Assembly (NCBI GenBank): GCA_019136685.1
Contig: JAGVTS010000141.1
Span: 1 to 58,325 of the forward strand
Reading direction: 5' to 3'
From: Bacillota bacterium
GTDB lineage: Bacteria; Bacillota; DTU025
DNA length: 58,325 bases
Shown: in pieces, positions 1 to 7,663 of the stretch
Position numbering within the stretch: position 1 is the first letter of the stretch
How the letters are laid out: each line of letters begins with the position of its first letter
Notes under the pieces: model-generated
The model's database searches: none
Seen by the model: only the letters and a program-made list of their open reading frames with translations
What the model was told of the DNA's origin: nothing
Made by a program: the position numbers and the translations under genes

Positions 1-434
1 GTCACCACGTTGGGAAGGTCTGCGGCCACGCTGAATGACACTGAGTGGCCTACTACGTCTCCTCCGAGGCGCCCGGTCATCTGCCCATCCTCCACCTGGA
101 GGTCTACATCGAAGCCAATGACTGGCCCGCCGCACCTTCCGGTGACGCGGTCAGTTCCGCTCAGCGTTATATCCACTCCGTCAATGACGCCGCCCATGCG
201 GCCGTGGACGCTGTTACCTGAGGAGTCTGCGAACTGCGATTCTACGGACCTTCCTATGATCGCGCCGCCCACCCGCCCGGATATGCGCCCGGGAGGCGAC
301 TGGATATCGAGGTTCAGGTCGCCTCCGAAAACGGCGCCGCCCACTCGGCCCGAAACGCTGGTAGGGGTGGTTATGCACGACACGCTATACCCACCGATTA
401 TTCCGCCCACTCTGCCGTAGATCGTCGATGACAC
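1..434 (-). CDS. GRxGG-repeat protein, 3' end outside the window
   Basis: Unrecognised protein; about 144 N-terminal residues are visible and the frame stays open to the window edge. It is made of six tandem units of about 20-25 residues, each opening with G-R-(V/M/C/L)-G-G, then two or three mostly hydrophobic residues and a Gly, followed by alternating polar/hydrophobic residues that look like a beta strand (for example DLNLDI, VDITLS, FDVDLQV). No signal peptide or membrane segment is seen at the N-terminus. The GTG start at 434 has a GGAGG at 444-448, 9 nt upstream, and lies 24 nt after the stop of the MacB-like permease, so it is probably the last gene of that exporter operon. The repeat pattern suggests a beta-solenoid or beta-rich fold. 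Its role is unknown; a link with the exporter is inferred from position only. Confidence 0.7.
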   Translation of the reverse strand, partial: MSSTIYGRVGGIIGGYSVSCITTPTSVSGRVGGAVFGGDLNLDIQSPPGRISGRVGGAIIGRSVESQFADSSGNSVHGRMGGVIDGVDITLSGTDRVTGRCGGPVIGFDVDLQVEDGQMTGRLGGDVVGHSVSFSVAADLPNVV

Positions 435-458
435 GCGGCAACGCCTCCGTTCGACTGG

Positions 459-1664
459 TTACTCGTATCTCAGCGCCTGCACAGGGTCCATCCGGGATGC
501 CTGCAGCGCAGGGTATGTACCGAATATGAGCCCTACCGCCGTGGAGAAGGACACGGCAGCTACGACTGAACTTAGGTCTACCGATATTGGCCAGCCGGCG
601 ATACGGGCTATACCTGCTCCGCCCAGCCATCCGAGAAGCATGCCTACGGTTCCGCCCAGCATGCTCAGAACCAGGGCCTCCGACAGAAACTGCAGCAGGA
701 TGTCGCGATTGCAGGCCCCGAGGGATTTCCTGACCCCGATCTCGCGCGTACGCTCTGCGACTGAGGTGAGCAGGGTATTCATGATCCCGATACCGCCCAC
801 CACCAGGCTGATGCCGGCGATGGTGCCTAGAAGCAGAGTCATTGTGGCCGTCACTTGCTTTATCGCGTCGATCAGGCTTGCCTGAGACGCCACGCTGAAG
901 GCGTCGGGCGTTCCTGCAACGGACGCCAGGAACCGCTCAACCTGTGCCACCGCCACCTCCGCCGCCTGCGCAGATGAGGCCTGGCAGAAATAGGTGCCCA
1001 CGCGCTTGAAGGGGGACATCCTGTACAGCAGGGTCGTCACCGGGATGAAAGCCTGCGTATCGGAATTAGCCCAAAACAGTGCCCCTTTGGACTCAGTGAC
1101 GCCTACTACGGTGAAAACTGCTCGATGATCGCCCGACACTAAGGCCACGTGTCGCCCTATCGGGTCTTCCGAGCCGAACAGGTCGGAAGCCGCCTCTGAG
1201 CCGAGCACAATAGAGTGGGCGGCTGCGTCGACCTCCGACTGAATGAGACTGCGGCCCAGCGCAATTCGGGTGTTGACGATCCTGGTGTACGCAGGCGTTA
1301 TGCCAGTTATCACCGATGGAGCGCTGAAGCCGCCTGCGATGATGCGTCCCTCGATTTGCGCTACGGGAGACACGGCGGAAATCGCCGGCGCCGCGGCTTG
1401 TATCTGGTCTGCCAGCGACATGGTCAGCAGATGCTGGTAGCTCCGCCCTTGCGCGCCTGGCTTCAGGTTCGGGGTCACCATGATCATGTTGGAGCCAAGG
1501 GCAGATATGTCTGACGTGATCTGCTTCTGCGCGCTGGACCCTGCCGAAATCATGGTTATCACCGACGCTACGCCTATTACGATTCCCAGAACTGACAGTG
1601 CTGTGCGGAGCTTGTTGGCCCAGAGGTTCCTCAGGGCCACCCCGATGGTTTCAGCTATGCCCAT
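459..1664 (-). CDS. MacB/FtsX-type ABC transporter permease
   Basis: Integral membrane permease of the MacB/LolCE/FtsX class, 401 aa. The N-terminus reads as MGIAETIGVALRNLWANK, followed by a first membrane helix with the family motif LSVLGIVIGVASVI. A large extracytoplasmic MacB-type periplasmic core domain follows (about residues 45-265), then three C-terminal helices of the FtsX domain, including the RTREIGVRKSLGA loop that contacts the ATPase. ATG at 1664 was chosen because it has an AAGGGGG ribosome binding site and fits the family start; a longer frame upstream runs inside the ATPase gene. It overlaps the ATPase gene by 10 nt. With the adaptor and ATPase it should form a tripartite-type exporter or mechanotransmission complex. 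Substrate unknown. Confidence 0.92.
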   Translation of the reverse strand: MGIAETIGVALRNLWANKLRTALSVLGIVIGVASVITMISAGSSAQKQITSDISALGSNMIMVTPNLKPGAQGRSYQHLLTMSLADQIQAAAPAISAVSPVAQIEGRIIAGGFSAPSVITGITPAYTRIVNTRIALGRSLIQSEVDAAAHSIVLGSEAASDLFGSEDPIGRHVALVSGDHRAVFTVVGVTESKGALFWANSDTQAFIPVTTLLYRMSPFKRVGTYFCQASSAQAAEVAVAQVERFLASVAGTPDAFSVASQASLIDAIKQVTATMTLLLGTIAGISLVVGGIGIMNTLLTSVAERTREIGVRKSLGACNRDILLQFLSEALVLSMLGGTVGMLLGWLGGAGIARIAGWPISVDLSSVVAAVSFSTAVGLIFGTYPALQASRMDPVQALRYE

Positions 1665-2371
1665 CGAACTGGCCCCCTTTCGGCCGATCGCTCTACATCC
1701 AGCTCTTCGATGCGTTCGACTGCGCCGTCGCGCAAGTGCACTATCCGGCGGGCGCGTTCGGCCACCGATCGGTCGTGTGTAACCAGCGCTATTGTACACC
1801 CCTCAGCGTTCAGCTTGTCGAGGATCGCCAGTATCTCGCCGCCGGTCCTCGAGTCGAGATTGCCGGTGGGCTCGTCTGCCAGGATGAGCGACGGGCTGTT
1901 GACCAGGGCTCTTGCGATGGCTACTCGCTGCTTCTGTCCTCCTGATATCTCAGCAGGACGATGATGCATTCGGTCGGCCAGGCCCACTCGGGCGAGGGCT
2001 TCCGTGGCGATTCGCCGCCTCTCTTTGCCGCCCACACCTGCATACATCAGAGGTATCTCCACGTTGCCCAGCACGGTCTCACGAGGCAGCAGGTTGAACT
2101 GCTGAAACACGAACCCTATTCGCTTGTTGCGCACGTGCGCGAGTTCAGTATCGTCAAGCTTCGACACATCCTCGCCTTGAAGGCTGTATCTCCCTGAACT
2201 CGGACGGTCGAGGCAGCCGACTATATGCATCAGCGTTGACTTGCCGGAACCCGACGGGCCCATGATGGAAACGTAGTCACCGTCTGAGATGCTAAACGAC
2301 ACGTCGTCAAGGGCGCGCACTTCCACTGAACCCATGGAGTACACTTTGGTGATGTTCTCGAGGTTGATCAC
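1655..2371 (-). CDS. MacB/LolD-type ABC transporter ATPase
   Basis: ATP-binding subunit, 238 aa, powering the neighbouring permease. Walker A is GPSGSGKST near residues 39-47, the signature is ISGGQKQR near residue 145, and Walker B is LILADEPTGNLD near residue 165, followed by an H-loop in VTHD. The motif order and the DEPTGNLD sequence are typical of the LolD/MacB subgroup. It overlaps the adaptor gene upstream by 4 nt and the permease gene downstream by 10 nt, so the three are almost certainly translationally coupled. Confidence 0.95.
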   Translation of the reverse strand: MINLENITKVYSMGSVEVRALDDVSFSISDGDYVSIMGPSGSGKSTLMHIVGCLDRPSSGRYSLQGEDVSKLDDTELAHVRNKRIGFVFQQFNLLPRETVLGNVEIPLMYAGVGGKERRRIATEALARVGLADRMHHRPAEISGGQKQRVAIARALVNSPSLILADEPTGNLDSRTGGEILAILDKLNAEGCTIALVTHDRSVAERARRIVHLRDGAVERIEELDVERSAERGPVRWA

Positions 2372-3354
2372 TGCGATGCTCCTCCGTGCTGCTCATCGGC
2401 ATGTCTGATTCTGAATTGCATGTCGCGATTCTGCCCAGTCAACCGACGCAACCGCTCCTGGGCCGCCACAGCGTCTTCCACGATCTCATCGCCTGGCAGA
2501 AGGCCCGACAACACGTGAGTGTAGTTGCCGTCAGACAGCCCCAGTTCCACGGCAACCAGCTCTGGCGCTCCGCCTGTGACCTTGATCGCCGATGGCTGCC
2601 CATCCATGTCGATCCAGGAGCGTACAGGAATCCTGACTACGTGGGGGATGCTGCGCGAAAGGATCCTCACGTTCGTCGTAAGCCCCGGTTTCAGTAGTTC
2701 ATGCGACCCGTCTATGGACACTCTGATGGGGATGACGACAGTGCCGGCACGGGGCAGAGCTGCGACGCCTATCGACTCTACCTTCCCGGGCAGCTCGACA
2801 TCGGGGAGAGCGTCGAATGACACGATTGCCTCCATTCCCGGCTCTACTCGGGCCAGGTCGATTTCGTCTATCTCTGCACTGGCGAAGTATGAAGACGTGT
2901 CCATTATGGTGACGATCGGCTGGCCGGCGCCCACGTAACCGCCTGCCTGGACAGCCACTGACGACACGATGCCGCCAAACGGCGCCGTCAGCTTCATGCC
3001 TTCACCTTGAGTTGAGAGGTCGAAAGCGGAAGCGCGTTGCACTTCACATAGTGCCGTTCCGCGGGCGACGCGGGCGCCTTCTTCCACGTACACTCTTGTA
3101 ACCTTTCCGGACGCGTCGGATGCAAGAACCTGCATACGATGTGGCATCAGGCTCCCCGTACAGGACACGTACTCATGAACGTCTCCTTGGTCCACCGACG
3201 TAGTCGCCAGTCCGGCCGTGGCGGCGGGTAGGCGAGCCTCCACAAGCGACTTGTTCCTGCCTCTGGTAGCGCCCCATATGATCAGCGACAGCACGGCTAT
3301 GGCCACAAGTGCCCAGGCTGCGCGCCTGCGGCGATCCTTGCCAGTATTCGACAA
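2368..3354 (-). CDS. HlyD/MacA-family membrane fusion (adaptor) protein
   Basis: Adaptor subunit of the exporter, 328 aa. A basic N-terminus (KDRRRR) precedes one membrane anchor at about residues 13-30, and the rest is extracytoplasmic. A barrel-sandwich/lipoyl-like region is visible (VTRVYVEEGARVARG near residue 90, then APFGGIVSSVAVQAGGYV near residue 125), followed by a beta-barrel domain. The usual long coiled-coil hairpin seems very short here, since the two half-motifs are only about 35 residues apart. The start is TTG with GGGAGGTG upstream. First gene of the operon, behind an extended -10 promoter at 3383-3391. Confidence 0.88.
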   Translation of the reverse strand: MSNTGKDRRRRAAWALVAIAVLSLIIWGATRGRNKSLVEARLPAATAGLATTSVDQGDVHEYVSCTGSLMPHRMQVLASDASGKVTRVYVEEGARVARGTALCEVQRASAFDLSTQGEGMKLTAPFGGIVSSVAVQAGGYVGAGQPIVTIMDTSSYFASAEIDEIDLARVEPGMEAIVSFDALPDVELPGKVESIGVAALPRAGTVVIPIRVSIDGSHELLKPGLTTNVRILSRSIPHVVRIPVRSWIDMDGQPSAIKVTGGAPELVAVELGLSDGNYTHVLSGLLPGDEIVEDAVAAQERLRRLTGQNRDMQFRIRHADEQHGGASQ

Positions 3355-3382
3355 TCGCTACACCTCCCAGACTCGCTAGTTC

Positions 3383-3391
3383 ATTATACCA
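3383..3391 (-). promoter_or_regulatory. Extended -10 promoter for the MacAB-type operon
   Basis: Read on the minus strand, TGG directly precedes TATAAT (3388-3383), an extended -10 element. No good -35 hexamer lies 17 bp upstream, but a perfect 20-bp palindrome (3411-3430) sits where the -35 would be. It is 29 nt ahead of the TTG start of the adaptor gene. Confidence 0.55.
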
Positions 3392-3410
3392 GTAGTGGCC
3401 GACACAGAGG

Positions 3411-3430
3411 CATCGCCCGATCGGGCGATG
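3411..3430. promoter_or_regulatory. Perfect 20-bp palindrome, probable operator
   Basis: The sequence CATCGCCCGATCGGGCGATG is its own reverse complement over all 20 bases. It lies in the divergent gap between the exporter operon and the riboflavin transporter gene, upstream of the exporter -10 element and about 30 bp upstream of the ribU -35. It lacks a loop and a T-run, so a protein-binding operator is more likely than a terminator. The binding protein is unknown. Confidence 0.5.
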
Positions 3431-3460
3431 TTTCGCGGTCGATCACAGCGCGGCCGCCAC

Positions 3461-3489
3461 TTGATCATGTGAGCCGCTCATGTTATCAT
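3461..3489 (+). promoter_or_regulatory. Sigma-A type promoter of ribU
   Basis: TTGATC at 3461-3466 and TATCAT at 3484-3489 are separated by 17 bp. Transcription would start near 3496, about 20 nt ahead of the FMN aptamer, which fits a riboswitch leader. Confidence 0.6.
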
Positions 3490-3516
3490 GTTCAACGGAA
3501 AAGCGCATAATGTGGC

Positions 3517-3660
3517 CTTCGGGGCAGGGTGCAATTCCCGACCGGTGGTGAAACCCCGCGCACAGTACAGGGTGCGGGGGAAGTCCACGAACCGCAGCGA
3601 TGCGGCCGATCTGGTGAGAAGCCAGAACCGACGGTACAGTCCGGATACGAGAAGGTTAGG
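3517..3660 (+). promoter_or_regulatory. FMN riboswitch (RFN element)
   Basis: The conserved RFN blocks are present in order: TTCGGGGCAGGGTGCAATTC at 3518-3537, CCCGACCGGTGGTGAA at 3537-3552, an expanded variable arm (3555-3580), GGTGAGAAGCCAG at 3612-3624, and the closing ACCGACGGTACAGTCCGGAT followed by GAGAAGG at 3628-3656. It lies between a sigma-A promoter and an intrinsic terminator hairpin, directly ahead of ribU. FMN binding is expected to terminate transcription and so reduce riboflavin uptake. Confidence 0.95.
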
Positions 3661-3686
3661 CGCTGCGCTGCAGCGCTTCGACTATT

Positions 3687-3717
3687 AGCTCCCAGGCCGC
3701 GGTCTGGGGGCTTTTCA
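3687..3717 (+). terminator. Intrinsic terminator / expression platform of the FMN riboswitch
   Basis: A 9-bp stem (AGCTCCCAG at 3687-3695 with CTGGGGGCT at 3704-3712, one G-T pair) is followed by TTTTC. It lies 27 nt after the aptamer and 14 nt before the ribU ribosome binding site (GAGGAGG at 3730-3736), the normal layout of a transcription-attenuating riboswitch. Confidence 0.8.
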
Positions 3718-3745
3718 CTTAAGTCGAGCGTGAGGAGGTCTTCCC

Positions 3746-4327
3746 ATGAAACGGAGCAGCAAAGCGCAGCTTAGGCATCTGGCCACTATGGCTGTCTTGA
3801 CAGCCACCTCGATCGTGTTGTTTCTAGTCTTTCGCACGCCGATCTTCCCTGCGGTGCCATTTCTTGTGTACGAGGCAGCAGACGTAGGACTTCTGGTCGC
3901 CGGATTTGCACTCGGGCCATGGGCCGGGCTAGTCTGCACCGCGGTTGTCTGCGTGCTGCAGGCGCCTCTGCACCCAGAGGGCGGATGGTTCGGCGCAGTG
4001 ATGCATTTCATATCCTCGGGCGCCCTAGTCGGAGTATCGTCCATCATCTACAGCAGGTTCAAGTCTAGAACAGGCGCCTATTGGGCTTTGGTAGCAGGCA
4101 CTGCTGCCATGGTAGGGGTGATGATTCCCGCAAACCTTATTCTGACGCCACGGTTCTACCATATTCCCGCCAGTGCTGTTGTTAGCCTTCTGGGATGGAT
4201 AGTCGCGTTCAACGCAGTGAAGGCGGGGATCAACGCGGCCATCACTGCGGCCATATACAAGCCTCTGTCCAGGCTGATCAAAGGGACCTCCACAAATAAC
4301 GAAACCGCGCCGTGCCACGCGCGCTAG
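3746..4327 (+). CDS. ribU: Riboflavin ECF transporter substrate-binding subunit RibU
   Basis: Membrane S-component for riboflavin, 193 aa with about six hydrophobic segments. The family signature FLVYEAADVGLLVAGFALGP is at about residues 36-55, with the conserved PxxPFLxYExxD pattern. ATG follows GAGGAGG at 9-nt spacing. The FMN riboswitch ahead of it confirms the substrate. The general energising module (EcfA/A'/T) is not next to it, as is usual for group II ECF transporters. The CbiQ and CbiO proteins near 39-40 kb are more likely dedicated to metal uptake. The stop codon overlaps the convergent amidohydrolase gene by 4 nt. Confidence 0.93.
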   Translation: MKRSSKAQLRHLATMAVLTATSIVLFLVFRTPIFPAVPFLVYEAADVGLLVAGFALGPWAGLVCTAVVCVLQAPLHPEGGWFGAVMHFISSGALVGVSSIIYSRFKSRTGAYWALVAGTAAMVGVMIPANLILTPRFYHIPASAVVSLLGWIVAFNAVKAGINAAITAAIYKPLSRLIKGTSTNNETAPCHAR

Positions 4328-5511
4328 GGAGATTGTCGCAAGACGTCATGGGCAAACTGGAGCGTAGCCGCCACACCGTACTTCAGCGCCGACTCGTCTA
4401 TGTCGAAACTGGGGTTGTGGTGGGGCGCTCCAGCTCCCGTCTCATTGCGGGCTATTCCGAGCAGCGCCAGCACGCCTGGGTATTTCGATAGGTAACAACC
4501 CATGGTCTCCGAGGCCATCCACGGCTCGCAGGTAGCCAGACGCTCGGGGCCGAGTGCCGCCTGAACCGACCCAGCTGCCAGCGCCGCCAGCGCGCCGTCA
4601 TTGATGACTGCAGGATGAGGCCCGTCTATCGTCACGCTGGCCTCGCAACGGTGTGCTGCAGCAGTGTGTGTCACGATCCGCTCGACGGACTCGATCATCC
4701 TCTCTCCGAGGTTCGGGTCGAAGAACCGCGATGTCCCGGCAAGCGAGGCACTGTCTGGGATCACGTTTCCTACTTCGCCCGCCCTGAACATTCCGATGGT
4801 CACAACGCCGACGTCTGTCGGCTTCACTTCCCTTGCGGGTATCGAACACAGGTCGGTCACTGCCTGTGCAGCGCAGAGGAGGGGGTCGATGGTCTGATCT
4901 GGACGGGAACCGTGGCCTCCGCTTCCCTTCAGGGTTACGCTGAATGCGGTCATGCCCGACATGCGCGGGCCTGGTTCTACCGATATCGCGCCCGACGGCA
5001 GCTCCGAGTAGACGTGAATGCCCCATACTGCCCTGGGATTACGGGCTTGGAGAGCCAGCATCATGGGAGCGATACCGCCCGTGGTCTCCTCGGCCTGTTC
5101 AAAGCAGAGCAGGACATCGCCGGGGAGTTCGTCCCGGGCTTCGGCGAGACCCCGGGCTACGCCCAGCAGCATCGCGGTGTGTGCATCATGCCCGCACAGG
5201 TGGGCACAGCCGGGCACGCTCGAGATGATTGCTTTGGGGCCGGCTAGATTGCGTTCAGACTCCTGTATCGGAAGGGCATCCATGTCAGCGCGCAGCATGA
5301 TGGCGTTGCCTGTCGACCCAGAACCCCGAAGTGTGGCGATGATTCCGTATTCGCCCACTATTTCGTATGGGATGCTCATAGATTCCAACTCCGCAATCAC
5401 CCGAGACGACGTGCGCTTCTCTTCTCCACTCGGTTCAGGATGCCTGTGAAACTCCCTTCGGAGGTCGATCACGTACCGCTCGTATTTCTCTGCAAGTAGC
5501 TGTGCGTTCAT
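4324..5511 (-). CDS. M20-family amidohydrolase (N-acyl amino acid / hippurate hydrolase type)
   Basis: Cytosolic metal-dependent amidohydrolase, 395 aa, the usual length. The M20D motifs are visible: RREFHRHPEPSGEE near residue 18, MLRADMDALPI near residue 72, CAHLCGHDAHTAMLLG near residue 101 (metal-binding Cys and His), and EQAEETTGG near residue 133 for the general-base Glu pair. A lid/dimerisation domain with GSGGHGSRPDQTIDPL lies near residues 195-215. Substrate cannot be fixed from sequence; N-acyl or N-carbamoyl amino acids or short peptide conjugates are typical. It stands alone, convergent with ribU. Confidence 0.88.
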   Translation of the reverse strand: MNAQLLAEKYERYVIDLRREFHRHPEPSGEEKRTSSRVIAELESMSIPYEIVGEYGIIATLRGSGSTGNAIMLRADMDALPIQESERNLAGPKAIISSVPGCAHLCGHDAHTAMLLGVARGLAEARDELPGDVLLCFEQAEETTGGIAPMMLALQARNPRAVWGIHVYSELPSGAISVEPGPRMSGMTAFSVTLKGSGGHGSRPDQTIDPLLCAAQAVTDLCSIPAREVKPTDVGVVTIGMFRAGEVGNVIPDSASLAGTSRFFDPNLGERMIESVERIVTHTAAAHRCEASVTIDGPHPAVINDGALAALAAGSVQAALGPERLATCEPWMASETMGCYLSKYPGVLALLGIARNETGAGAPHHNPSFDIDESALKYGVAATLQFAHDVLRQSP

Positions 5512-5718
5512 GTCTCTACCTCGGTTTCACTGTGCGCGATTCGGATTCCCTTGATCCCGCTTCTTCGCACTTCGCTCCAATGAAGTCGCAGTTTGACACC
5601 GAGTTCGGAAATCCTTCATCGCACTAGCTCCAGCGCGGCCACTCGCATTGTCTGATCCCGATCAAGCGAGTTCGACGGTTTCCTGGATAACCCTGGCCCC
5701 CAACAACCCTGCCCCCCC

Positions 5719-5747
5719 TTGCGCGTTTCGCTGCGCTTGCGTATACT
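5719..5747 (+). promoter_or_regulatory. Promoter of tRNA-Gly
   Basis: TTGCGC at 5719-5724 and TATACT at 5742-5747 with a 17-bp spacer, 26 nt ahead of the tRNA. Confidence 0.6.
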
Positions 5748-5773
5748 AGACATGTAGGTGTGAAGCTTTGCGA

Positions 5774-5848
5774 GCGGATGTAGCCCAGTGGTAGGGCAAC
5801 GGCTTCCCAAGCCGTGAGTCGCGGGTTCGAATCCCGTCATCCGCTCCA
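5774..5848 (+). tRNA. tRNA-Gly (anticodon CCC)
   Basis: Acceptor GCGGATG (5774-5780) pairs with CATCCGC (5838-5844). The D arm contains AGCCCAGTGGTAGGGC, the anticodon stem is ACGGC/GCCGT with loop TTCCCAA (anticodon CCC), and the T arm is GCGGGTTCGAATCCCGT. The 3' CCA is encoded at 5846-5848. It reads the glycine codon GGG. Confidence 0.96.
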
Positions 5849-5981
5849 TTTTTGTGTACTTTGCCGCTGTACGCCGGCCATTGGGCGCGGATGCCCGTGT
5901 CGCCAAATCAGCCATTGTCGCGAAAGCGAACGGATATCGATTTCGATGACGGTCTTGATGAGGCAATGAGGCTGGGGTGGA

Positions 5982-6010
5982 TTGACACGCACAGGTGGAG
6001 CTGATAACAT
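5982..6010 (+). promoter_or_regulatory. Promoter of tRNA-Thr
   Basis: TTGACA at 5982-5987 and TAACAT at 6005-6010 with a 17-bp spacer, 22 nt before the tRNA. The consensus -35 and a separate promoter show that the two tRNAs are independent transcription units. Confidence 0.7.
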
Positions 6011-6032
6011 AACACTTGCGCAAGTTTAGTGG

Positions 6033-6108
<76 letters not shown>

Positions 6109-6196
6109 TTTAGTTCCCAGTTAGCCGCCGCTACGGGCGGCAAGTGTCTCAACTGAAAACTCGCAAGCGTACACTGAACATGTACGGTGCAAGGCG

Positions 6197-6224
6197 AACG
6201 CCCAGCTATGGGCGTTTTCTTTTC
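6197..6224 (+). terminator. Intrinsic terminator after tRNA-Thr
   Basis: AACGCCC (6197-6203) and GGGCGTT (6210-6216) form a 7-bp stem with a 6-nt loop, followed by TTTCTTTT. It ends the tRNA-Thr transcript about 90 nt after the mature 3' end. Confidence 0.85.
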
Positions 6225-6363
6225 GCCCTTTTTCCTGTCCTTCTTCGGGTTGAGAGCCTCCGGAGGCGGCTCGCGTTACCTCGAGCCATCTCTCCTGATC
6301 CACGCTGGACATACTACCATCACATCACATCAGCTGAGCAAGGAGTGGATGTAGACGGCAAAT

Positions 6364-6789
6364 GTGACGTTTAGGGCAGACGTGGCCTGGTCGGGCAGTG
6401 GTGTGTACTGCGAAGGCGGGGTGAGGGGGTTCAAGGTCGCGGTGGACGAGCCGAAGGAACTGGGCGGTACCGACAGAGCAATGAATCCGGTCGAGTTGCT
6501 TCTCTGCTCTTTGGGCGGATGCATGAGCATATGCGCCGCCGCTTTCGCGCGCGGGTGCGGTGTGGAACTGAAGGGATTTCGCGTTGAGCTTGAGGGCGAT
6601 CTCGATCCCGACGGCTTCCTGGGCAAGAAGAGGAACGTGCGTACCGGCTATCAGGAGATCAGGTACAGGATGATCATCGACTCTCCGTCGCCGCAGGCCA
6701 ATATCGATAAGCTGCAGGGTCTGATAGAGGAGCGCTGCCCGGTATCGGACACTCTGTGCGGAGTGAAGATCTCCAAGATTGGATCCTAA
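6364..6789 (+). CDS. OsmC/Ohr-family protein
   Basis: Small alpha/beta protein of the OsmC superfamily, 141 aa, normal length. The two redox cysteines of the family are present: Cys53 in LCSLGGCMSI and Cys125 in EERCPVSD. Members reduce organic hydroperoxides or act in related thiol chemistry; the exact subgroup (OsmC, Ohr or YhfA-like) is not decided here. The start is a GTG: an in-frame stop at 6352-6354 excludes anything upstream. The nearest AAGGAG (6340-6345) is about 18 nt away, so initiation may be inefficient. Encoded alone after the tRNA terminator. Confidence 0.87.
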   Translation: MTFRADVAWSGSGVYCEGGVRGFKVAVDEPKELGGTDRAMNPVELLLCSLGGCMSICAAAFARGCGVELKGFRVELEGDLDPDGFLGKKRNVRTGYQEIRYRMIIDSPSPQANIDKLQGLIEERCPVSDTLCGVKISKIGS

Positions 6790-6799
6790 TGACAAGTAG

Positions 6800-6842
6800 T
6801 GACTCCGGAGTCATTGCCACCTTACGCCATGTATGCTAATAT
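6800..6842 (+). promoter_or_regulatory. Promoter of the Smr gene with adjoining palindrome
   Basis: TTGCCA (6814-6819) and TAATAT (6837-6842) with a 17-bp spacer form a plausible sigma-A promoter. The perfect 14-bp palindrome TGACTCCGGAGTCA (6800-6813) ends exactly where the -35 begins, a position suited to a transcription factor. The implied leader before the gene is about 120 nt, and I see no recognised RNA element in it. Confidence 0.45.
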
Positions 6843-6967
6843 GAGCAAGGATAGCAATACCGGTGGGGGGTGTCGTCGCCGTAGGACTCACGGTTCCTGA
6901 GGTGTGTGACGTCATCCCCTGAAGTCTCATCCCGCTTCATATCATTTGACCTGGTGGGGCGATTGCT

Positions 6968-7498
6968 GTGCGACAGGTAGACCTTCACGGCATGAAGACG
7001 GCGGAAGCCATAGACTGTTTCACAAGAGCATACGACAGCGTCCTTGGCTCATGCGCGCGTTCAGGCGCTGGCGCGAGGGCGATATTTGGCGCCCACCATG
7101 ACTCTGGCTGCGGTTCCGGCTCCGGCGCCTGCCTCAAGGTTATCCATGGCTATGGATCGGGCGGAGCACGCGGAGACACGCGCCGTGCAATCCGCTCGCT
7201 GCTTCATGCCAACCCGGCCTGTGCCGATTATGTTCCGGGCGAGGACATCGACGGAAACCCAGGGTACACCATTGTCTATCCTCGACGGCGTCTGCCGTCC
7301 GGCGCTTCACGGCTCTACCCGGGGATTGTGGAGTACTGCTCGGCGCCCAAAACCAAGCTTGAGGTTGTTCGACGGTTTGTTCGCAGAAGCGCTGAGAGCG
7401 ACATCGACCGCGCGCTACGCGAACTGGAGAATAGCGGAAGACTGCGGTCATTCATCAAGAACGGGCGAAAGCATTACGTGGACCCGCGTGCGCTCTGA
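6968..7498 (+). CDS. Smr-domain protein with C-terminal basic region
   Basis: 176 aa. The N-terminal Smr domain carries the two family motifs: VDLHGMKTAEA at residues 4-14 and KVIHGYGSGG at residues 57-66. Smr domains are nucleic-acid nicking or binding modules found in MutS2 and as free-standing proteins. A Gly/Cys/His-rich insertion (about residues 43-54) separates the two motifs. The last 60 residues (from about 115) look like a small helical winged-helix-type domain ending in FIKNGRKHYVD. The start is GTG. DNA or RNA substrate unknown. Confidence 0.82.
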   Translation: MRQVDLHGMKTAEAIDCFTRAYDSVLGSCARSGAGARAIFGAHHDSGCGSGSGACLKVIHGYGSGGARGDTRRAIRSLLHANPACADYVPGEDIDGNPGYTIVYPRRRLPSGASRLYPGIVEYCSAPKTKLEVVRRFVRRSAESDIDRALRELENSGRLRSFIKNGRKHYVDPRAL

Positions 7499-7541
7499 CC
7501 GGGAGGCCTACATAGATGGGTCTTTAGGAAAGGGGAGCACT

Positions 7542-7640
7542 ATGTTGGCCCGAGTGTGTGAGCTCACGAAGAAGTACTGCCTTGTGGCTCAGACGCTTAA
7601 GCGAAGCCCTGGCGTGATGATGTCTACGGAAGTCGGCTGA
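7542..7640 (+). CDS. Possible 32-aa peptide
   Basis: A short frame starts with ATG at 7542 behind AAAGGGGAG (7529-7537) and ends at TGA 23 nt before the CsoR-family gene. The product would be 32 aa with two cysteines (MLARVCELTKKYCLVAQTLK at its start) and no recognised domain. The good ribosome binding site and position just ahead of a metal sensor are the only arguments for it. Confidence 0.25.
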   Translation: MLARVCELTKKYCLVAQTLKRSPGVMMSTEVG

Positions 7641-7663
7641 CACCAGAAAGGGAGTGTGCATTC

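Noticed and set aside
10..420. 136-codon plus-strand open frame at the left edge
   Set aside because: Pro/Thr-rich shadow of the GRxGG repeat gene on the other strand; no ribosome site and no domain.
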